Source: Fodinibacter sp963747405 | GTDB taxonomy: Bacteria; Actinomycetota; Actinomycetes; Actinomycetales; Dermatophilaceae | Length of the DNA: 64,000 bases | NCBI GenBank assembly: GCA_963747405.1 | Contig: CAVVFG010000007.1 | Coordinates: 372,001 to 436,000 of the forward strand | Direction: 5' to 3' | In this document: piece by piece, positions 1-9,018 of the stretch | How positions within the stretch are numbered: position 1 is the first letter of the stretch | Layout of the letters: every line of letters begins with the position of its first letter | Notes under the pieces: generated by a model | What the model was told of the DNA's origin: nothing | Databases searched by the model: none | Seen by the model: the letters and a program-made list of their open reading frames with translations, nothing else | Made by a program: the position numbers and the translations under genes

Positions 1-160
1 TGTACAGCCCGGTGGCGAAGGCGACCGCGAAGGCCACCCCCAGCCAGACCCCCACCCGGGCCGTGGTCCGTGGCCCGCGCAGGTCGCTGCGAAACGACTC
101 GGGTCGCGGGATGCGGGCCTCGACGCGCGCCGCCACGCCGGTCAGGGTGCGCTCGCTCAC
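1..160 (-). CDS. N-terminal fragment of probable membrane molybdopterin-dependent oxidoreductase
   Basis: Only the first 53 codons lie in the window; the gene continues past base 1. The GTG start (158-160) overlaps the TGA of the DUF2064 gene by 2 bases within GTGA, so it is translationally coupled. The peptide has a basic segment (LRGPRTTARVGVWLG, about residues 27-41) leading into a first hydrophobic helix. This resembles the N-terminus of actinobacterial membrane-anchored molybdopterin oxidoreductases that sit beside GT2/DUF2064/epimerase genes. That assignment is from context and resemblance only, because no cofactor-binding residue is visible in the fragment. Confidence 0.5.
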   Translation of the reverse strand, partial: MSERTLTGVAARVEARIPRPESFRSDLRGPRTTARVGVWLGVAFAVAFATGLY

Positions 161-861
161 CGCGACCCCTCGCCCTCCGCGTCGGTCAGCTCGCCGCTCG
201 CCGCCGTGAGCCGGCGCCAGGCGGCCGCGAACCGGGTCCGGGGCGCGTCGAGGGCCACGGCGTCGGCATCCGCGGGCAGGTCGACGTCGCGCAGGGCCAC
301 GGCCGCACCGGGGTGCCAGCCGTGGGCGCGCAGCGCGGCCGCGGTCAGCCGGCCGGTGTCCGGGCGGCTCATCGGGACACCGGCGAGCACGCCGGCCTGC
401 CCGGCGGAGGTCGTCACCAGCACCCACCATCCGCCGTCGAGGGCCGGGCCCAGGACCGGGCCGCCGCGGCGGCGCGCCTCCCGGGCGAGCTCACGCAGCA
501 GGGCCGCCTCGACCTGGGGGGTGTCCATCCCGATCTGCACGACGGGGCCGCCGGCCAGCCGGTGCGCCCGGGCGTGCCCGTCCACGAGGCGGTCGGCGAA
601 GGTGCGCCCGGCCTGCGGCACCACGATCCAGCCCCGGGAGGCCGCGCGGATCTCCTCCGCCCGGCAGGCCGCGTCGAGGTCTCCCTCGAGGGCCAGCACG
701 CGGCGGCCGGGTGGGAAGGCCGCGGCTGCGGCCTCCAGCGTGTCGAGCAGGGCCGCTGCCGCCAGCCGGGCCGCGCCCAGCTCGCCGGCGACCGGGGCCA
801 GGCGCGTCTTGGCCCACCCCGCCACCGGAGCCTTCGCCATGACGAGCACGCACCCCCTCAC
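157..861 (-). CDS. DUF2064 (TIGR04282-like) glycosyltransferase-fold protein
   Basis: This 234-aa protein is of the DUF2064 type, a nucleotide-diphospho-sugar transferase fold. The N-terminal MAKAPVAGWAKTRL (residues 8-21) is the family signature, with a phosphate-binding-like KTRL. GMDTPQ (111-116) and LDGGWW (141-146) mark the metal/sugar-binding loops. The GTG start at 861 overlaps the stop of the GT2 gene (GTGA), and the gene's own stop overlaps the next start, so it sits inside a tight operon. An ATG seven codons downstream (840) is an alternative start. The substrate is unknown; context suggests envelope glycan or lipid-linked sugar chemistry. Confidence 0.8.
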   Translation of the reverse strand: MRGCVLVMAKAPVAGWAKTRLAPVAGELGAARLAAAALLDTLEAAAAAFPPGRRVLALEGDLDAACRAEEIRAASRGWIVVPQAGRTFADRLVDGHARAHRLAGGPVVQIGMDTPQVEAALLRELAREARRRGGPVLGPALDGGWWVLVTTSAGQAGVLAGVPMSRPDTGRLTAAALRAHGWHPGAAVALRDVDLPADADAVALDAPRTRFAAAWRRLTAASGELTDAEGEGSR

Positions 862-1517
862 GGCAGCACCCCGGCGAAGTCGCGCGCCGCCCGCAGGGAC
901 CCCCGGACCGAGCCCGACACCTTCGAGCGGGTCCCCTCCGCGCGGGGGTGGTAGGCGATGTCGTGCTCGGTGAGCCGCCACCCCGCCTGCTGCGCGCGCA
1001 CGAGCAGCTCCACCGGGTAGCCGAAGCGCCGGTCCCGCACCTCGAGCGCGAGCAGGTCCTCGCGACCGCACACGCGCACCGGCGCGATGTCGTGGACGCC
1101 GAGCCCGGTGCGACGGCGCAGCCAGGCGAGCACGAGGGCGTTCCCGGCGCGGGCGTGCCAGGGCCACACGCCACGCCCCGACGGGCGCCGCCGACCGCAG
1201 GCCATCCTGGCCGCTCCGGAGCGCACCTCGTCGAGCAGGGGCAGCAGCTCGCGGGGGTCCATCGACCCGTCACCGTCGAGCACCGCGACGTAGCGCGCGC
1301 GGGACGCCAGCAGGCCGGCGTGCACGGCTGCGCCGTACCCCGGTCGGGGCTCGGCGACCACCACGGCACCCAGCGCCCGCGCGACGTCGGCCGTGCCGTC
1401 GACCGAGCCGTTGTCGACGACGACGACGCGCAGGCCGGCGGGGACCAGCGCCAGCAGCGCCGGGAGCGCCGCCGCCTCGTCGCGGCACGGGATCACGAGG
1501 TCGCAGTCCAGGTCCAT
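858..1517 (-). CDS. Family 2 glycosyltransferase
   Basis: This 219-aa GT-A fold enzyme probably transfers a sugar from a nucleotide or lipid-phosphate donor in the cytoplasm. VVVVDNGSVDGT (31-42) is the nucleotide-binding strand. DGDGS (81-85) supplies the metal-binding DxD. HDIAPVRV around 140 and the aromatic FGYPVELLVRA are typical of dolichyl-phosphate-mannose-synthase-like GT2 proteins. There is no C-terminal membrane domain. It is first in a leftward operon with the DUF2064 and oxidoreductase genes and diverges from the membrane protein gene at 1639, across a 121-bp region carrying a CCTTACG motif. Confidence 0.85.
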   Translation of the reverse strand: MDLDCDLVIPCRDEAAALPALLALVPAGLRVVVVDNGSVDGTADVARALGAVVVAEPRPGYGAAVHAGLLASRARYVAVLDGDGSMDPRELLPLLDEVRSGAARMACGRRRPSGRGVWPWHARAGNALVLAWLRRRTGLGVHDIAPVRVCGREDLLALEVRDRRFGYPVELLVRAQQAGWRLTEHDIAYHPRAEGTRSKVSGSVRGSLRAARDFAGVLP

Positions 1518-1560
1518 GCGGCGACCCTAGGGTCGACCACCGGCCGTGGGCGGGCCGCTT

Positions 1561-1575
1561 CCTTACGGGGGTGTG
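1561..1575 (+). promoter_or_regulatory. CCTTACG motif between divergent genes
   Basis: CCTTACGGGGGTGTG lies in the gap between the GT2 gene and the membrane protein gene. It matches CCTTACGAGAGTCTG on the opposite strand at about 4132-4146 in 12 of 15 positions; that copy lies in the gap upstream of the epimerase gene of the same cluster. Two related sites in two divergent regions suggest a shared regulator. This is inference from sequence only. Confidence 0.35.
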
Positions 1576-1638
1576 ACGGCTCCACGTCGCAGGGCGAACC
1601 ATGCCCGGTCGGCCTGCCCCGCAGGGCATCCTTGGCCC

Positions 1639-3024
1639 GTGAGCGGACCGGCGGCGACCGACACCGAACCCCGGGCGGGTGCTGCGCTCGGCGCCGCCTC
1701 CCGCGCGCGTCGCGGCCTCGCGGGTGCCGGCATCCTCGTCGCGGTCGCGATGGCGGTGCCGGTACTGACCGGGGTCGACGTCCGGGCGGGCACGGCACCC
1801 CCGCTGCTCGGTGACTGGGCGTGGCGCGTGGGGTGGAGCAGTCCGGTGGCGGTCTCGGTCGTGGCCCTCACGGCGTGGGCGGGGCTGCCGCGGTGGCTGG
1901 ACCGGGTCCCGTGGCCGCGCCTGCTGGCGCTGTCGTGGGTGGCGTCGGTGCTGTGGATGGTCACCCTGGCGCTCGTGGACGGCCCGCCCGGGCTGGGCCG
2001 GGTCCTCGACACCGGCACGGAGTACCTGCAGAGCGCGCGGAGCATCGACGACGTCGCAGCGATGCTGCGGGAGTACGTGGCCCGGATCCCGCTCGACGCA
2101 CCGGGCCACTGGCCGGTGCACCTCGCGGGGCACCCTCCGGGCGCGGTCCTGGTGTTCATCGGCCTGGACCGGCTGGGGCTGGGGTCCTGGCAGGCGGTGG
2201 GGGTGGTCGTCGTCCTCGTCGCGGCCACGCTCCCCGCGGCGGTCGCGACGACGCTGGACCGGCTCGGCGACCGCCGCGCCGCCCGGCGGGTGCTGCCCTT
2301 CCTCGTCGTCGGACCGGCAGCGGTCCTGACGGCCGTGTCGGCGGATGCCGTGTTCGCCACGACCGCGGCCTGGGCGGCGGCGGCGCTCGCCGCGGCGACC
2401 GCGGCTCACCGCAGCCCGGCCCGGCACGGGTGGGCGGCCGCGGCCGGGCTGCTGTTCGGGTGGTGCGTCATGCAGTCGTACGGGCTGGTGCTGCTCGGCG
2501 CCGTCGGCGTGGCAGTGCTCCTCTCCGGCACCGGTTCGGCCCGCTCGCGCGGGGCGGTGGCGGTCACCTCGGCGGCCGCTGCCCTCGCTGTGGTGGCCGG
2601 CTTCGCCCTGCTCGGCTTCGCCTGGTGGGAGGCGTATCCTGTTCTGCGCGAGCGCTACTGGTCAGGCATAGCGGGGCAGCGTCCCAGCTGGTACTGGGTC
2701 GTGGGCAACCTCGCAGCGCTCGTCCTCGTCGCCGGCCCGATGGTGCCGGCCGCCCTGGCGGCCGGGTGGCCGCGGCTGAGGGCTCTGCTGGGGCGGCGCA
2801 GGCCGCACCCCGTGGCCGCCCTCGTCGGTGCGGGGCTGGCCATGGTGGCCGTCGCGGACCTGTCGCTGATGAGCAAGGCCGAGGTGGAGCGGATCTGGCT
2901 GCCGTTCCTCCCCTGGCTCGTCGTCAGCGTCCACTGGCTGCCGCAGCGGTGGCGGCGCTGGGCCCTGCCGGCCCAGGGGGTCGCCGCGCTCGTCCTGCAG
3001 CACGTCATCCGCACCGTCTGGTGA
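1639..3024 (+). CDS. Polytopic integral membrane protein (GT-C-like)
   Basis: This 461-aa protein starts at GTG 1639; an upstream in-frame ATG at 1546 would cover the divergent promoter region. It contains roughly ten or more hydrophobic segments. The luminal-type stretch HWPVHLAGHPPGAVLVF follows a long extracytoplasmic loop and resembles membrane glycosyltransferases of the GT-C class. No classic DxD near the N-terminus was found, so transferase activity is inferred mainly from the neighbouring GT2, epimerase and DUF2064 genes. It converges on the epimerase gene, with a short GC hairpin between them. Confidence 0.6.
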   Translation: MSGPAATDTEPRAGAALGAASRARRGLAGAGILVAVAMAVPVLTGVDVRAGTAPPLLGDWAWRVGWSSPVAVSVVALTAWAGLPRWLDRVPWPRLLALSWVASVLWMVTLALVDGPPGLGRVLDTGTEYLQSARSIDDVAAMLREYVARIPLDAPGHWPVHLAGHPPGAVLVFIGLDRLGLGSWQAVGVVVVLVAATLPAAVATTLDRLGDRRAARRVLPFLVVGPAAVLTAVSADAVFATTAAWAAAALAAATAAHRSPARHGWAAAAGLLFGWCVMQSYGLVLLGAVGVAVLLSGTGSARSRGAVAVTSAAAALAVVAGFALLGFAWWEAYPVLRERYWSGIAGQRPSWYWVVGNLAALVLVAGPMVPAALAAGWPRLRALLGRRRPHPVAALVGAGLAMVAVADLSLMSKAEVERIWLPFLPWLVVSVHWLPQRWRRWALPAQGVAALVLQHVIRTVW

Positions 3025-3030
3025 CGCCGG

Positions 3031-3046
3031 GCGGGCTCAGGCCCGC
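3031..3046. terminator. Short GC hairpin between convergent genes
   Basis: GCGGGC, loop TCAG, GCCCGC forms a perfect 6-bp stem between the convergent membrane protein and epimerase genes. The epimerase stop (3037-3039) lies in the loop region. It could act as a bidirectional terminator, but it has no T-tract and the stem is short. Confidence 0.35.
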
Positions 3047-4077
3047 AGCGGCTCGGTGGCGAACCTCGCCAGGCCGGTCTCGGGGCGCACCGAAGCGGTG
3101 AAGCCGAGCTCGTCGCGCGCTCGTCGAGGGGAGGCCACGACGTGCCGGACGTCTCCGACGCGGAACTGACCCGTCACCCGCGGCTGCAGGCCGGCCGCCA
3201 CCGCTCGCGCCACCTCCGCGATGGCGATCGGGTGCCCGGAGCAGACGTTGTAGGCCGCGTGCGACCCGGCCTCCCGCTCCCCCACGGCGAGCGCCGCCGC
3301 GACGTTGGCTCGGGCGACGTCGTCGACGTGCACGAAGTCACGCATCTGGCCGCCGTCCTCGAAGACGGCGGGGGGCTCCCCGCGTTCCAGTGCGGAGCGG
3401 AACATCGCGGCCACACCGCAGTACGGGGTGTCGCGCGGCATCCCGCGCCCGTACACGTTGTGGTACCGCAGCGAGATGGCCGCCCCGGGTGACTGCCGGG
3501 CCCACGCGGCCGCATAGTGCTCCTGCGCCACCTTGCTCGCCGCGTAGGAGCTGCGGGGGTCGAACGGGGCCGTCTCGTCGACCAGCGCCCACGTCAGCGG
3601 CCCGTGACAGACCGGGCAGGGGTTGTCGAACCGGCCCGACTCCAACGCCGCGCGGGTGCGTGGCCCCGGCGCCCGGTCCCCGTGCTCCGGACAGCGGTAG
3701 CGGCCCTCTCCGTACACGACCATGGACGACGCCTGCACGAAGCCGCGCACGCCCCGCTCGTGCATCGCCGCGAGCACCGATGCCGTGCCGAGGTCGTTGT
3801 GCCCGGCGTACCGGGGTAGGTCGCCGGCCGTGGCGCCGGCCCCCACCATCGCCGCGAGGTGGATCACCACGTCGACCCCCACCAGCAGGTGGGACCACTG
3901 ATCCGCGCGGCGGGTGTCGAGCACGTGCAGGTCGGCCGGCGGCGCCGCCCTGGTGGCCGGCGCGTGCGCCTCGGGCAGCAGCAGGTCGACACCGACCACG
4001 TCGACGCCCTGGCGGCGCAGCTCGTGGGCCGTCGCCGTACCGATGAAGCCGGCCGCGCCGGTGAGCAGGACTCGCAT
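3037..4077 (-). CDS. NAD-dependent epimerase/dehydratase with Cys-rich insertion
   Basis: This 346-aa extended SDR probably interconverts or dehydrates a nucleotide sugar. The ATG at 4077 is chosen because GAAGFIG (7-13), the NAD-binding loop, must lie near the N-terminus; the frame is open further upstream without homology. Catalytic Tyr178-xxx-Lys182 sits in SSYAASK. Between the usual Ser/Thr strand (QASSMVVYG) and the catalytic Tyr there is an insertion with Cys129-x2-His132 and Cys154-x2-Cys157-His158, which looks like a zinc-binding ribbon. It diverges from the methyltransferase gene. Confidence 0.85.
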   Translation of the reverse strand: MRVLLTGAAGFIGTATAHELRRQGVDVVGVDLLLPEAHAPATRAAPPADLHVLDTRRADQWSHLLVGVDVVIHLAAMVGAGATAGDLPRYAGHNDLGTASVLAAMHERGVRGFVQASSMVVYGEGRYRCPEHGDRAPGPRTRAALESGRFDNPCPVCHGPLTWALVDETAPFDPRSSYAASKVAQEHYAAAWARQSPGAAISLRYHNVYGRGMPRDTPYCGVAAMFRSALERGEPPAVFEDGGQMRDFVHVDDVARANVAAALAVGEREAGSHAAYNVCSGHPIAIAEVARAVAAGLQPRVTGQFRVGDVRHVVASPRRARDELGFTASVRPETGLARFATEPLRA

Positions 4078-4131
4078 GCGGCCCAGTCTCGGTCGGCGCC
4101 GGCCGCTGTGGGCCACGGCCGGCCAGGCTTC

Positions 4132-4146
4132 AGACTCTCGTAAGGG
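4132..4146 (-). promoter_or_regulatory. Second copy of CCTTACG motif
   Basis: On the minus strand this reads CCTTACGAGAGTCTG. It lies 55-70 bp upstream of the epimerase start and faces it, and it matches the copy at 1561-1575 in 12 of 15 bases. Together they are candidate binding sites for one regulator of the envelope cluster; the adjacent two-component system is the obvious candidate. Function is inferred. Confidence 0.35.
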
Positions 4147-4218
4147 TTGGCGCCGTCCGGAGCTGCCGGGCGCTCGTAGCGTCGCGGCCATGCACCCGAG
4201 CCTCGGTCCGACCCGCCC

Positions 4219-4890
4219 ATGCCCAGCACGGCACTGACCGGCGACCTCACGGTCACGCCCACCCAGGTGCTGTCCGCGGCCCTGCTCGGCGCAGCGCTCA
4301 CCGCCGTGGTCGAGGGGTCCGCCCAGGAGCGGGAGCTCCCGGTGGCGAGGTGGACCGGACGGGTGTCACGTGGCGACCGCGTCCTGCTCGACCGGTGCCG
4401 GGGTGCCACGGTCGACCTCGGGTGCGGGCCCGGCCGCCTGACCGGGGCGCTCGCCGGGCGCGGCCACCGGGTGCTGGGGGTGGACGTCTCGGAGGTGGCC
4501 GTCGCGACGACCCGCCGCCGCGGCGTCCCGGCCCTGCACCAGGACCTCTTCGAGCCGGTGCCCGGTGAGGGGCGCTGGGACAGCGCGCTCCTCGCCGACG
4601 GCAACATCGGCATCGGGGGCGACCCGGTGGCCCTGCTGGGGCGGGCCCGGCGGCTCGTGCACCCCGGGGGCCGGGTGGTCGTCGAGCTGGCGGCGCCCGG
4701 GACCGGCCTGCGCGTGCACCGGGTACGGCTGCGCTGCGCGGGCCTGGCGTCCACCGCGTTCTCCTGGGCCGAGCTCGGGCCGGACGCCCTCGAGGCCACC
4801 GGTGCGCTGGCGGGCCTGGTCGCCGTGGACGTGGCGCGGCGGGGACGCCGCTGGGTGGGCGTCCTCGTCCCGGGACGTGCCGACCCGTGA
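4219..4890 (+). CDS. Class I SAM-dependent methyltransferase
   Basis: This 223-aa protein has a Rossmann-type methyltransferase core. VDLGCGPGRL (65-74) is motif I for S-adenosylmethionine, followed by VLGVDVSEVAV with the acidic ribose contact. LLADGNIGIGGD and the HPGGRVVVEL strand are the later motifs. The acceptor is unknown. The ATG at 4219 has no strong ribosome-binding site, so the start is approximate. It follows the divergent region shared with the epimerase and precedes the response regulator by 84 bp; the cluster context suggests modification of an envelope sugar or lipid. Confidence 0.75.
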   Translation: MPSTALTGDLTVTPTQVLSAALLGAALTAVVEGSAQERELPVARWTGRVSRGDRVLLDRCRGATVDLGCGPGRLTGALAGRGHRVLGVDVSEVAVATTRRRGVPALHQDLFEPVPGEGRWDSALLADGNIGIGGDPVALLGRARRLVHPGGRVVVELAAPGTGLRVHRVRLRCAGLASTAFSWAELGPDALEATGALAGLVAVDVARRGRRWVGVLVPGRADP

Positions 4891-4974
4891 CCGGCCCCGG
4901 CCCGCGGACCCGCGCACTACCCTTGCCGGCAACGGGCCCCACGGCCCGGCGACGGTGGCGCGAAGGAGCAGACG

Positions 4975-5648
<674 letters not shown>

Positions 5649-5652
<4 letters not shown>

Positions 5653-6761
5653 GCGGCGACGACGTGCACGTCGTGCTGATCGCGGCCGGCTGGTCCCTCG
5701 GCGTGGGGGTCCTGGGGGTGCTGGCCGGGTTCCTGGTGCGCCGGGCACCGATCCGCTGGCCGGCCGGCCTCATCGCGCTCGTCGCCATCGGCGGGGTCGT
5801 CGCGGGGGTCGTCGGGACGGCCCGGGCGATGTTCCTGTCGCCCCACGACCTCGGCGTGGTGATCTGGGTCTGCGTCGTCTCCGGGCTGGTGTCCGGTGCG
5901 TTCGCCCTGCTGCTGGCACGCACGCTCGCCCTGTCCGCGCGGCGCCTGCGGTCGATGGCCGCCGCCGTGGGTGCCGGCGAAATCGTCGACCCAGCCGGCG
6001 ACGACCCGCGCGAGCTGCGCGCGGTGGCCGGGGAGCTGGCCCGCAGCAGCGAGCGGTTGCGCTCGTCGCGCGAGCGCGAGCGGCGGCTCGAGCAGTCCCG
6101 GCGCGAGCTGGTCGCCTGGGTGTCGCACGACCTGCGCACGCCGCTGGCCGGGCTGCGGGCGATGGCCGAGAGCCTCGACGACGGGATGTCCGACGACCCC
6201 GCCCGTTACCACCGCCAGATGCTCAGGGAGGTCGACCGGATGACGTCGATGGTCGACGACCTCTTCGAGCTCTCCAGGATCCACGCCGGGTCGCTCAACC
6301 TCACCCTGCAGCCGCTGGCGCTGCGCGACGTGGTCAGCGAGTCCCTCGCGGGCGCGCTGCCGGTCGCGCGGTCACGGCGGGTCGAGATCAGCGGCGAGAT
6401 CGGTCCTGACGTCGAGGTGCGTGCCGACCCGGCGGCCCTGTCCCGCGTGGTGGGGAACCTGGTGATGAACGCCATCCGGCACACCCCGGCCGACGGGGTG
6501 GTGCTCGTCGAGGGGCGGCGCTCCGGGGAGCTGGTGGAGCTGTCCGTGACCGACGCCTGCGGCGGCATCGACCCCGATGACCTCACCTCCGTCTTCGAGG
6601 TCGGCTGGCGGGGAGGCAGCGAGGCGCGCACCCCCGGACCGGACGCCGGGGCGGGGCTCGGCCTGGCCATCGTGAAGGGACTGGTGGAGGCGCACCGGGG
6701 CACCGTCGCGGTGTGCAACCACGCAGCCGGGTGCCGGTTCCTCGTCCGGCTCCCCGGCTGA
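5649..6761 (+). CDS. Sensor histidine kinase
   Basis: This 370-aa membrane kinase has about three hydrophobic helices in residues 5-95 and only a minimal extracytoplasmic part. A HAMP-like linker (95-150) follows, then a HisKA domain with phosphoacceptor His160 in WVSHDLRTPLAG. The HATPase_c domain has the N box NLVMNAIRHT and the G boxes DACGGIDPDD and GAGLGLAIVKGL. The GTG at 5649 overlaps the regulator stop by GTGA, fixing the start. The lack of a sensor domain suggests it senses a membrane or intramembrane signal. Its partner is the regulator at 4975. Confidence 0.92.
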
Positions 6762-6790
6762 GGTTCGCCGGACGCGCTGGGGCTGCCGGG

Positions 6791-7306
6791 CTAGGACTGC
6801 CGCGCGGCCCCGGGGCCGGTCGGGGGGTCCTCCCCCTCGTCGGCGGCGCGCCGCTCGTGGATGCCGAGCACCTCCTTGACGGCCTCCTCGCCGCGGTGTG
6901 TGGCGACCCAGAACTGCAGGCCGATGACGAGCAGGTAGCAGGTGGTGGCCGTGAACCCGACCAGCGGCCAGACGACCGGGCCGTTGAGCATCGCGTTGAT
7001 CGAGACCACGAGCAGGATGCTCAGCCCGACGGACGGCAGGTGCATGCCGCCCCAGACCCGCACCCGGCCCGGGGAGCCCGGGACGAGCACGGCGTTGAAC
7101 CCACCGGAGGCGTAGGTGCCGACGGCCCCGAACCCGACGACCGCCCCCGCGAGCAGGAGCACCGCGTCCAGCGCCGTCGGGAGGCCTTCCTCGGCGTGCG
7201 CCGTCACCGCACCGGCCGTCCAGAGCGTGAGCGTGTACCCGTAGGGAGCCGCGCTCGCGGCCACCACGGCCCGCAGGTGGTCTCGGTATCCGGCCCGGTC
7301 GTTCAC
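6791..7306 (-). CDS. Small integral membrane protein
   Basis: The protein is about 171 aa with four hydrophobic segments, a hydrophilic N-terminus and a charged C-terminal tail (HERRAADEGEDPPTG). I do not recognise a family. GAGGGGAG upstream of tandem GTG codons (7309 and 7306) supports this start; the longer open frame to 7546 would cross the TetR operator region and is rejected. It is divergent from the TetR gene at 7434, with 127 bp between them, so the TetR operators could affect it too. Function is unknown. Confidence 0.65.
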   Translation of the reverse strand: MNDRAGYRDHLRAVVAASAAPYGYTLTLWTAGAVTAHAEEGLPTALDAVLLLAGAVVGFGAVGTYASGGFNAVLVPGSPGRVRVWGGMHLPSVGLSILLVVSINAMLNGPVVWPLVGFTATTCYLLVIGLQFWVATHRGEEAVKEVLGIHERRAADEGEDPPTGPGAARQS

Positions 7307-7407
7307 CACAGCTCCCCTCGTCCGATCGTCTCTCGCCACCGTAGAGCCCCCGGGCGGGCGTCCGGTGGCTCGGGTCCCTCGGTGCGGCATGCGGGGGTTG
7401 CCAGCGA

Positions 7408-7443
7408 CTGAACAGATGTTTAGGATACTGAACATGAGTTCAG
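7408..7443. promoter_or_regulatory. Tandem inverted-repeat operators at the TetR start
   Basis: Two related palindromes lie in tandem. CTGAACA-GA-TGTTTAG (7408-7423) is near perfect. CTGAAC-ATGA-GTTCAG (7428-7443) is perfect, and its spacer contains the ATG (7434) of the TetR gene. A half-site TGTTCAG recurs at about 8048-8054, just before the ABC ATPase gene. The repeat geometry and position fit autoregulation by the TetR protein with direct block of initiation. The pattern is seen in sequence; function is inferred. Confidence 0.65.
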
Positions 7444-8072
7444 GAAAGACCGGCGACGCCGACCTCACCGCGCGGGCCGGCATCCGCAACGCGGCTCTGC
7501 GGTTGTTCGGCGAGCGGGGGCACGACGCCGTGACCGTCCGCGACATCGCGGCCGCCGCCGGCGTCTCCCCCGCCCTGGTGCTGCATCACTTCGGGAGCAA
7601 GGACGGGCTGCGCAGCGAGGTCGACCGGTACGCGGCCGAGGCGTTCGACGCCCTGTTCGCCGAGATGGACGCCGAGGGCATCGACCAGATGGTGGCCGAC
7701 GGCGCCCCCTCGGCGTCCCTCGCCGAGGCGTTCGGCCGCGCCTTCCCGCCCGGCTCGCCCCTACCGTCGTACCTGCGCCGGCTCCTGCTCACCAACGACC
7801 CCACCGGAGCGGCCCTGTTCGGGCGGTGGTACACCGCGACCCGCCAGCTGCTCGACGCCATGGTCGAGCAGGGCAGCGCCGCTCCCAGTGCCGACCCGGC
7901 GGTGCGCGCGGCCTTCCTCCTCGTCAACGACCTGGCCATGCTCCTGATGCGCAACCACGTCGCCGCGGCGATCGGCGTCGACCCGCTGACCCCTGAGGGT
8001 CTGCAGCGCTGGGTCCACGAGATCACCCCGATCTACGTCGCGGGAGTGTTCAGAACCGAACCGGAGGTGTGA
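7434..8072 (+). CDS. TetR/AcrR family transcriptional regulator
   Basis: This 212-aa repressor has an N-terminal helix-turn-helix (about residues 15-60: IRNAALRLFGERG, then VTVRDIAAAAGVSPALVLHHFGSK) typical of TetR. The C-terminal ligand domain is divergent, so the inducer is unknown. The ATG at 7434 sits inside a perfect inverted repeat, consistent with autorepression; the in-frame ATG at 7365 would add residues with no homology. It is followed after 1 bp by the ABC ATPase gene, so it probably controls the two-gene exporter as an operon. Confidence 0.9.
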   Translation: MSSGKTGDADLTARAGIRNAALRLFGERGHDAVTVRDIAAAAGVSPALVLHHFGSKDGLRSEVDRYAAEAFDALFAEMDAEGIDQMVADGAPSASLAEAFGRAFPPGSPLPSYLRRLLLTNDPTGAALFGRWYTATRQLLDAMVEQGSAAPSADPAVRAAFLLVNDLAMLLMRNHVAAAIGVDPLTPEGLQRWVHEITPIYVAGVFRTEPEV

Positions 8073-8073
8073 C

Positions 8074-9018
8074 ATGACGACGGCACCGGTCATCCGGCTG
8101 GAGCAGCTGGTCAAGACGTTCGGGGCGGTGCGCGCCCTCGACGGCCTGGACCTCACGGTGAACGCTGGCGAGGTGCACGGGTTCCTCGGTCCCAACGGCT
8201 CGGGGAAGTCGACGACGATTCGGGTCCTGCTCGGCCTGGTCCGCGCCGGCGGAGGACGGGCCGAGCTCTTCGGCGGCGACCCCTGGCGCGATGCGGCCAC
8301 GCTGCACGCCCGGGTGGCCTACGTCCCCGGCGACGTCGCCCTGTGGCCCGGCCTGACCGGCGGCCAGTGCCTCGACGTCCTGGCGGCGGCCGGCGGGCCA
8401 CCTGACGAGCGACGACGTGCAGCGCTGGTCGAGCTGTTCGACCTCGACCCCACCAAGCGGGTGCGCGACTACTCCAAGGGCAACCGGCAGAAGGTCGCCC
8501 TGGTCGCCGCCTTCGCCGCACCGGCCGAGCTGCTGGTGCTCGACGAGCCGACCTCCGGGCTGGACCCCCTCATGGAGCAGGCGTTCCAGCGGTGCGTGCG
8601 CGAGCGACGCGATGCCGGGGTCACCGTGCTGCTCTCGAGCCACCTCCTCGACGAGGTCGAAGCCCTGGCCGACCGGGTGACCATCATCCGGCGCGGCCGC
8701 ACCGTCAGCTCCGGCAGCCTGGCCGACCTGCGGGAGCACACGAGGACCCAGGTGCACGCCGTCACCCAGGGACCACCGGAGGGGCTGGCGACCTCCGCGG
8801 GGGTGGCCGACCTGGTCGTCGACGAGGTGTCCGGTCGGGTCGAGTCGCGGTTCAGCGTCGACGCCGACCACCTCGACGCCGCCGTGGGCCGCCTGCACTC
8901 GGCGCGGATCAGCACGCTGACCGTCACTCCCCCGAGCCTGGACGCCCTCTTCCTGCGCAACTACGGCGACGTCCACGAGGACGGCGACCCGCGCCCCGTC
9001 GCGGAGGCGGCCCGGTGA
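8074..9018 (+). CDS. ABC transporter ATP-binding protein
   Basis: This 314-aa DrrA-like ATPase energises the permease that follows. Walker A is GPNGSGKS (39-46) and Walker B is LLVLDEPTSGLDP (153-165). The signature motif is the degenerate YSKGN (133-137) common in ABC-2 exporters. The switch histidine is in LLSSHLLDEVE. A C-terminal domain of about 90 residues matches the drug or antibiotic exporter subfamily. The start is 1 bp after the TetR stop, and the stop overlaps the permease start by GTGA. Substrate is unknown; an exported hydrophobic compound is the family norm. Confidence 0.92.
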   Translation: MTTAPVIRLEQLVKTFGAVRALDGLDLTVNAGEVHGFLGPNGSGKSTTIRVLLGLVRAGGGRAELFGGDPWRDAATLHARVAYVPGDVALWPGLTGGQCLDVLAAAGGPPDERRRAALVELFDLDPTKRVRDYSKGNRQKVALVAAFAAPAELLVLDEPTSGLDPLMEQAFQRCVRERRDAGVTVLLSSHLLDEVEALADRVTIIRRGRTVSSGSLADLREHTRTQVHAVTQGPPEGLATSAGVADLVVDEVSGRVESRFSVDADHLDAAVGRLHSARISTLTVTPPSLDALFLRNYGDVHEDGDPRPVAEAAR

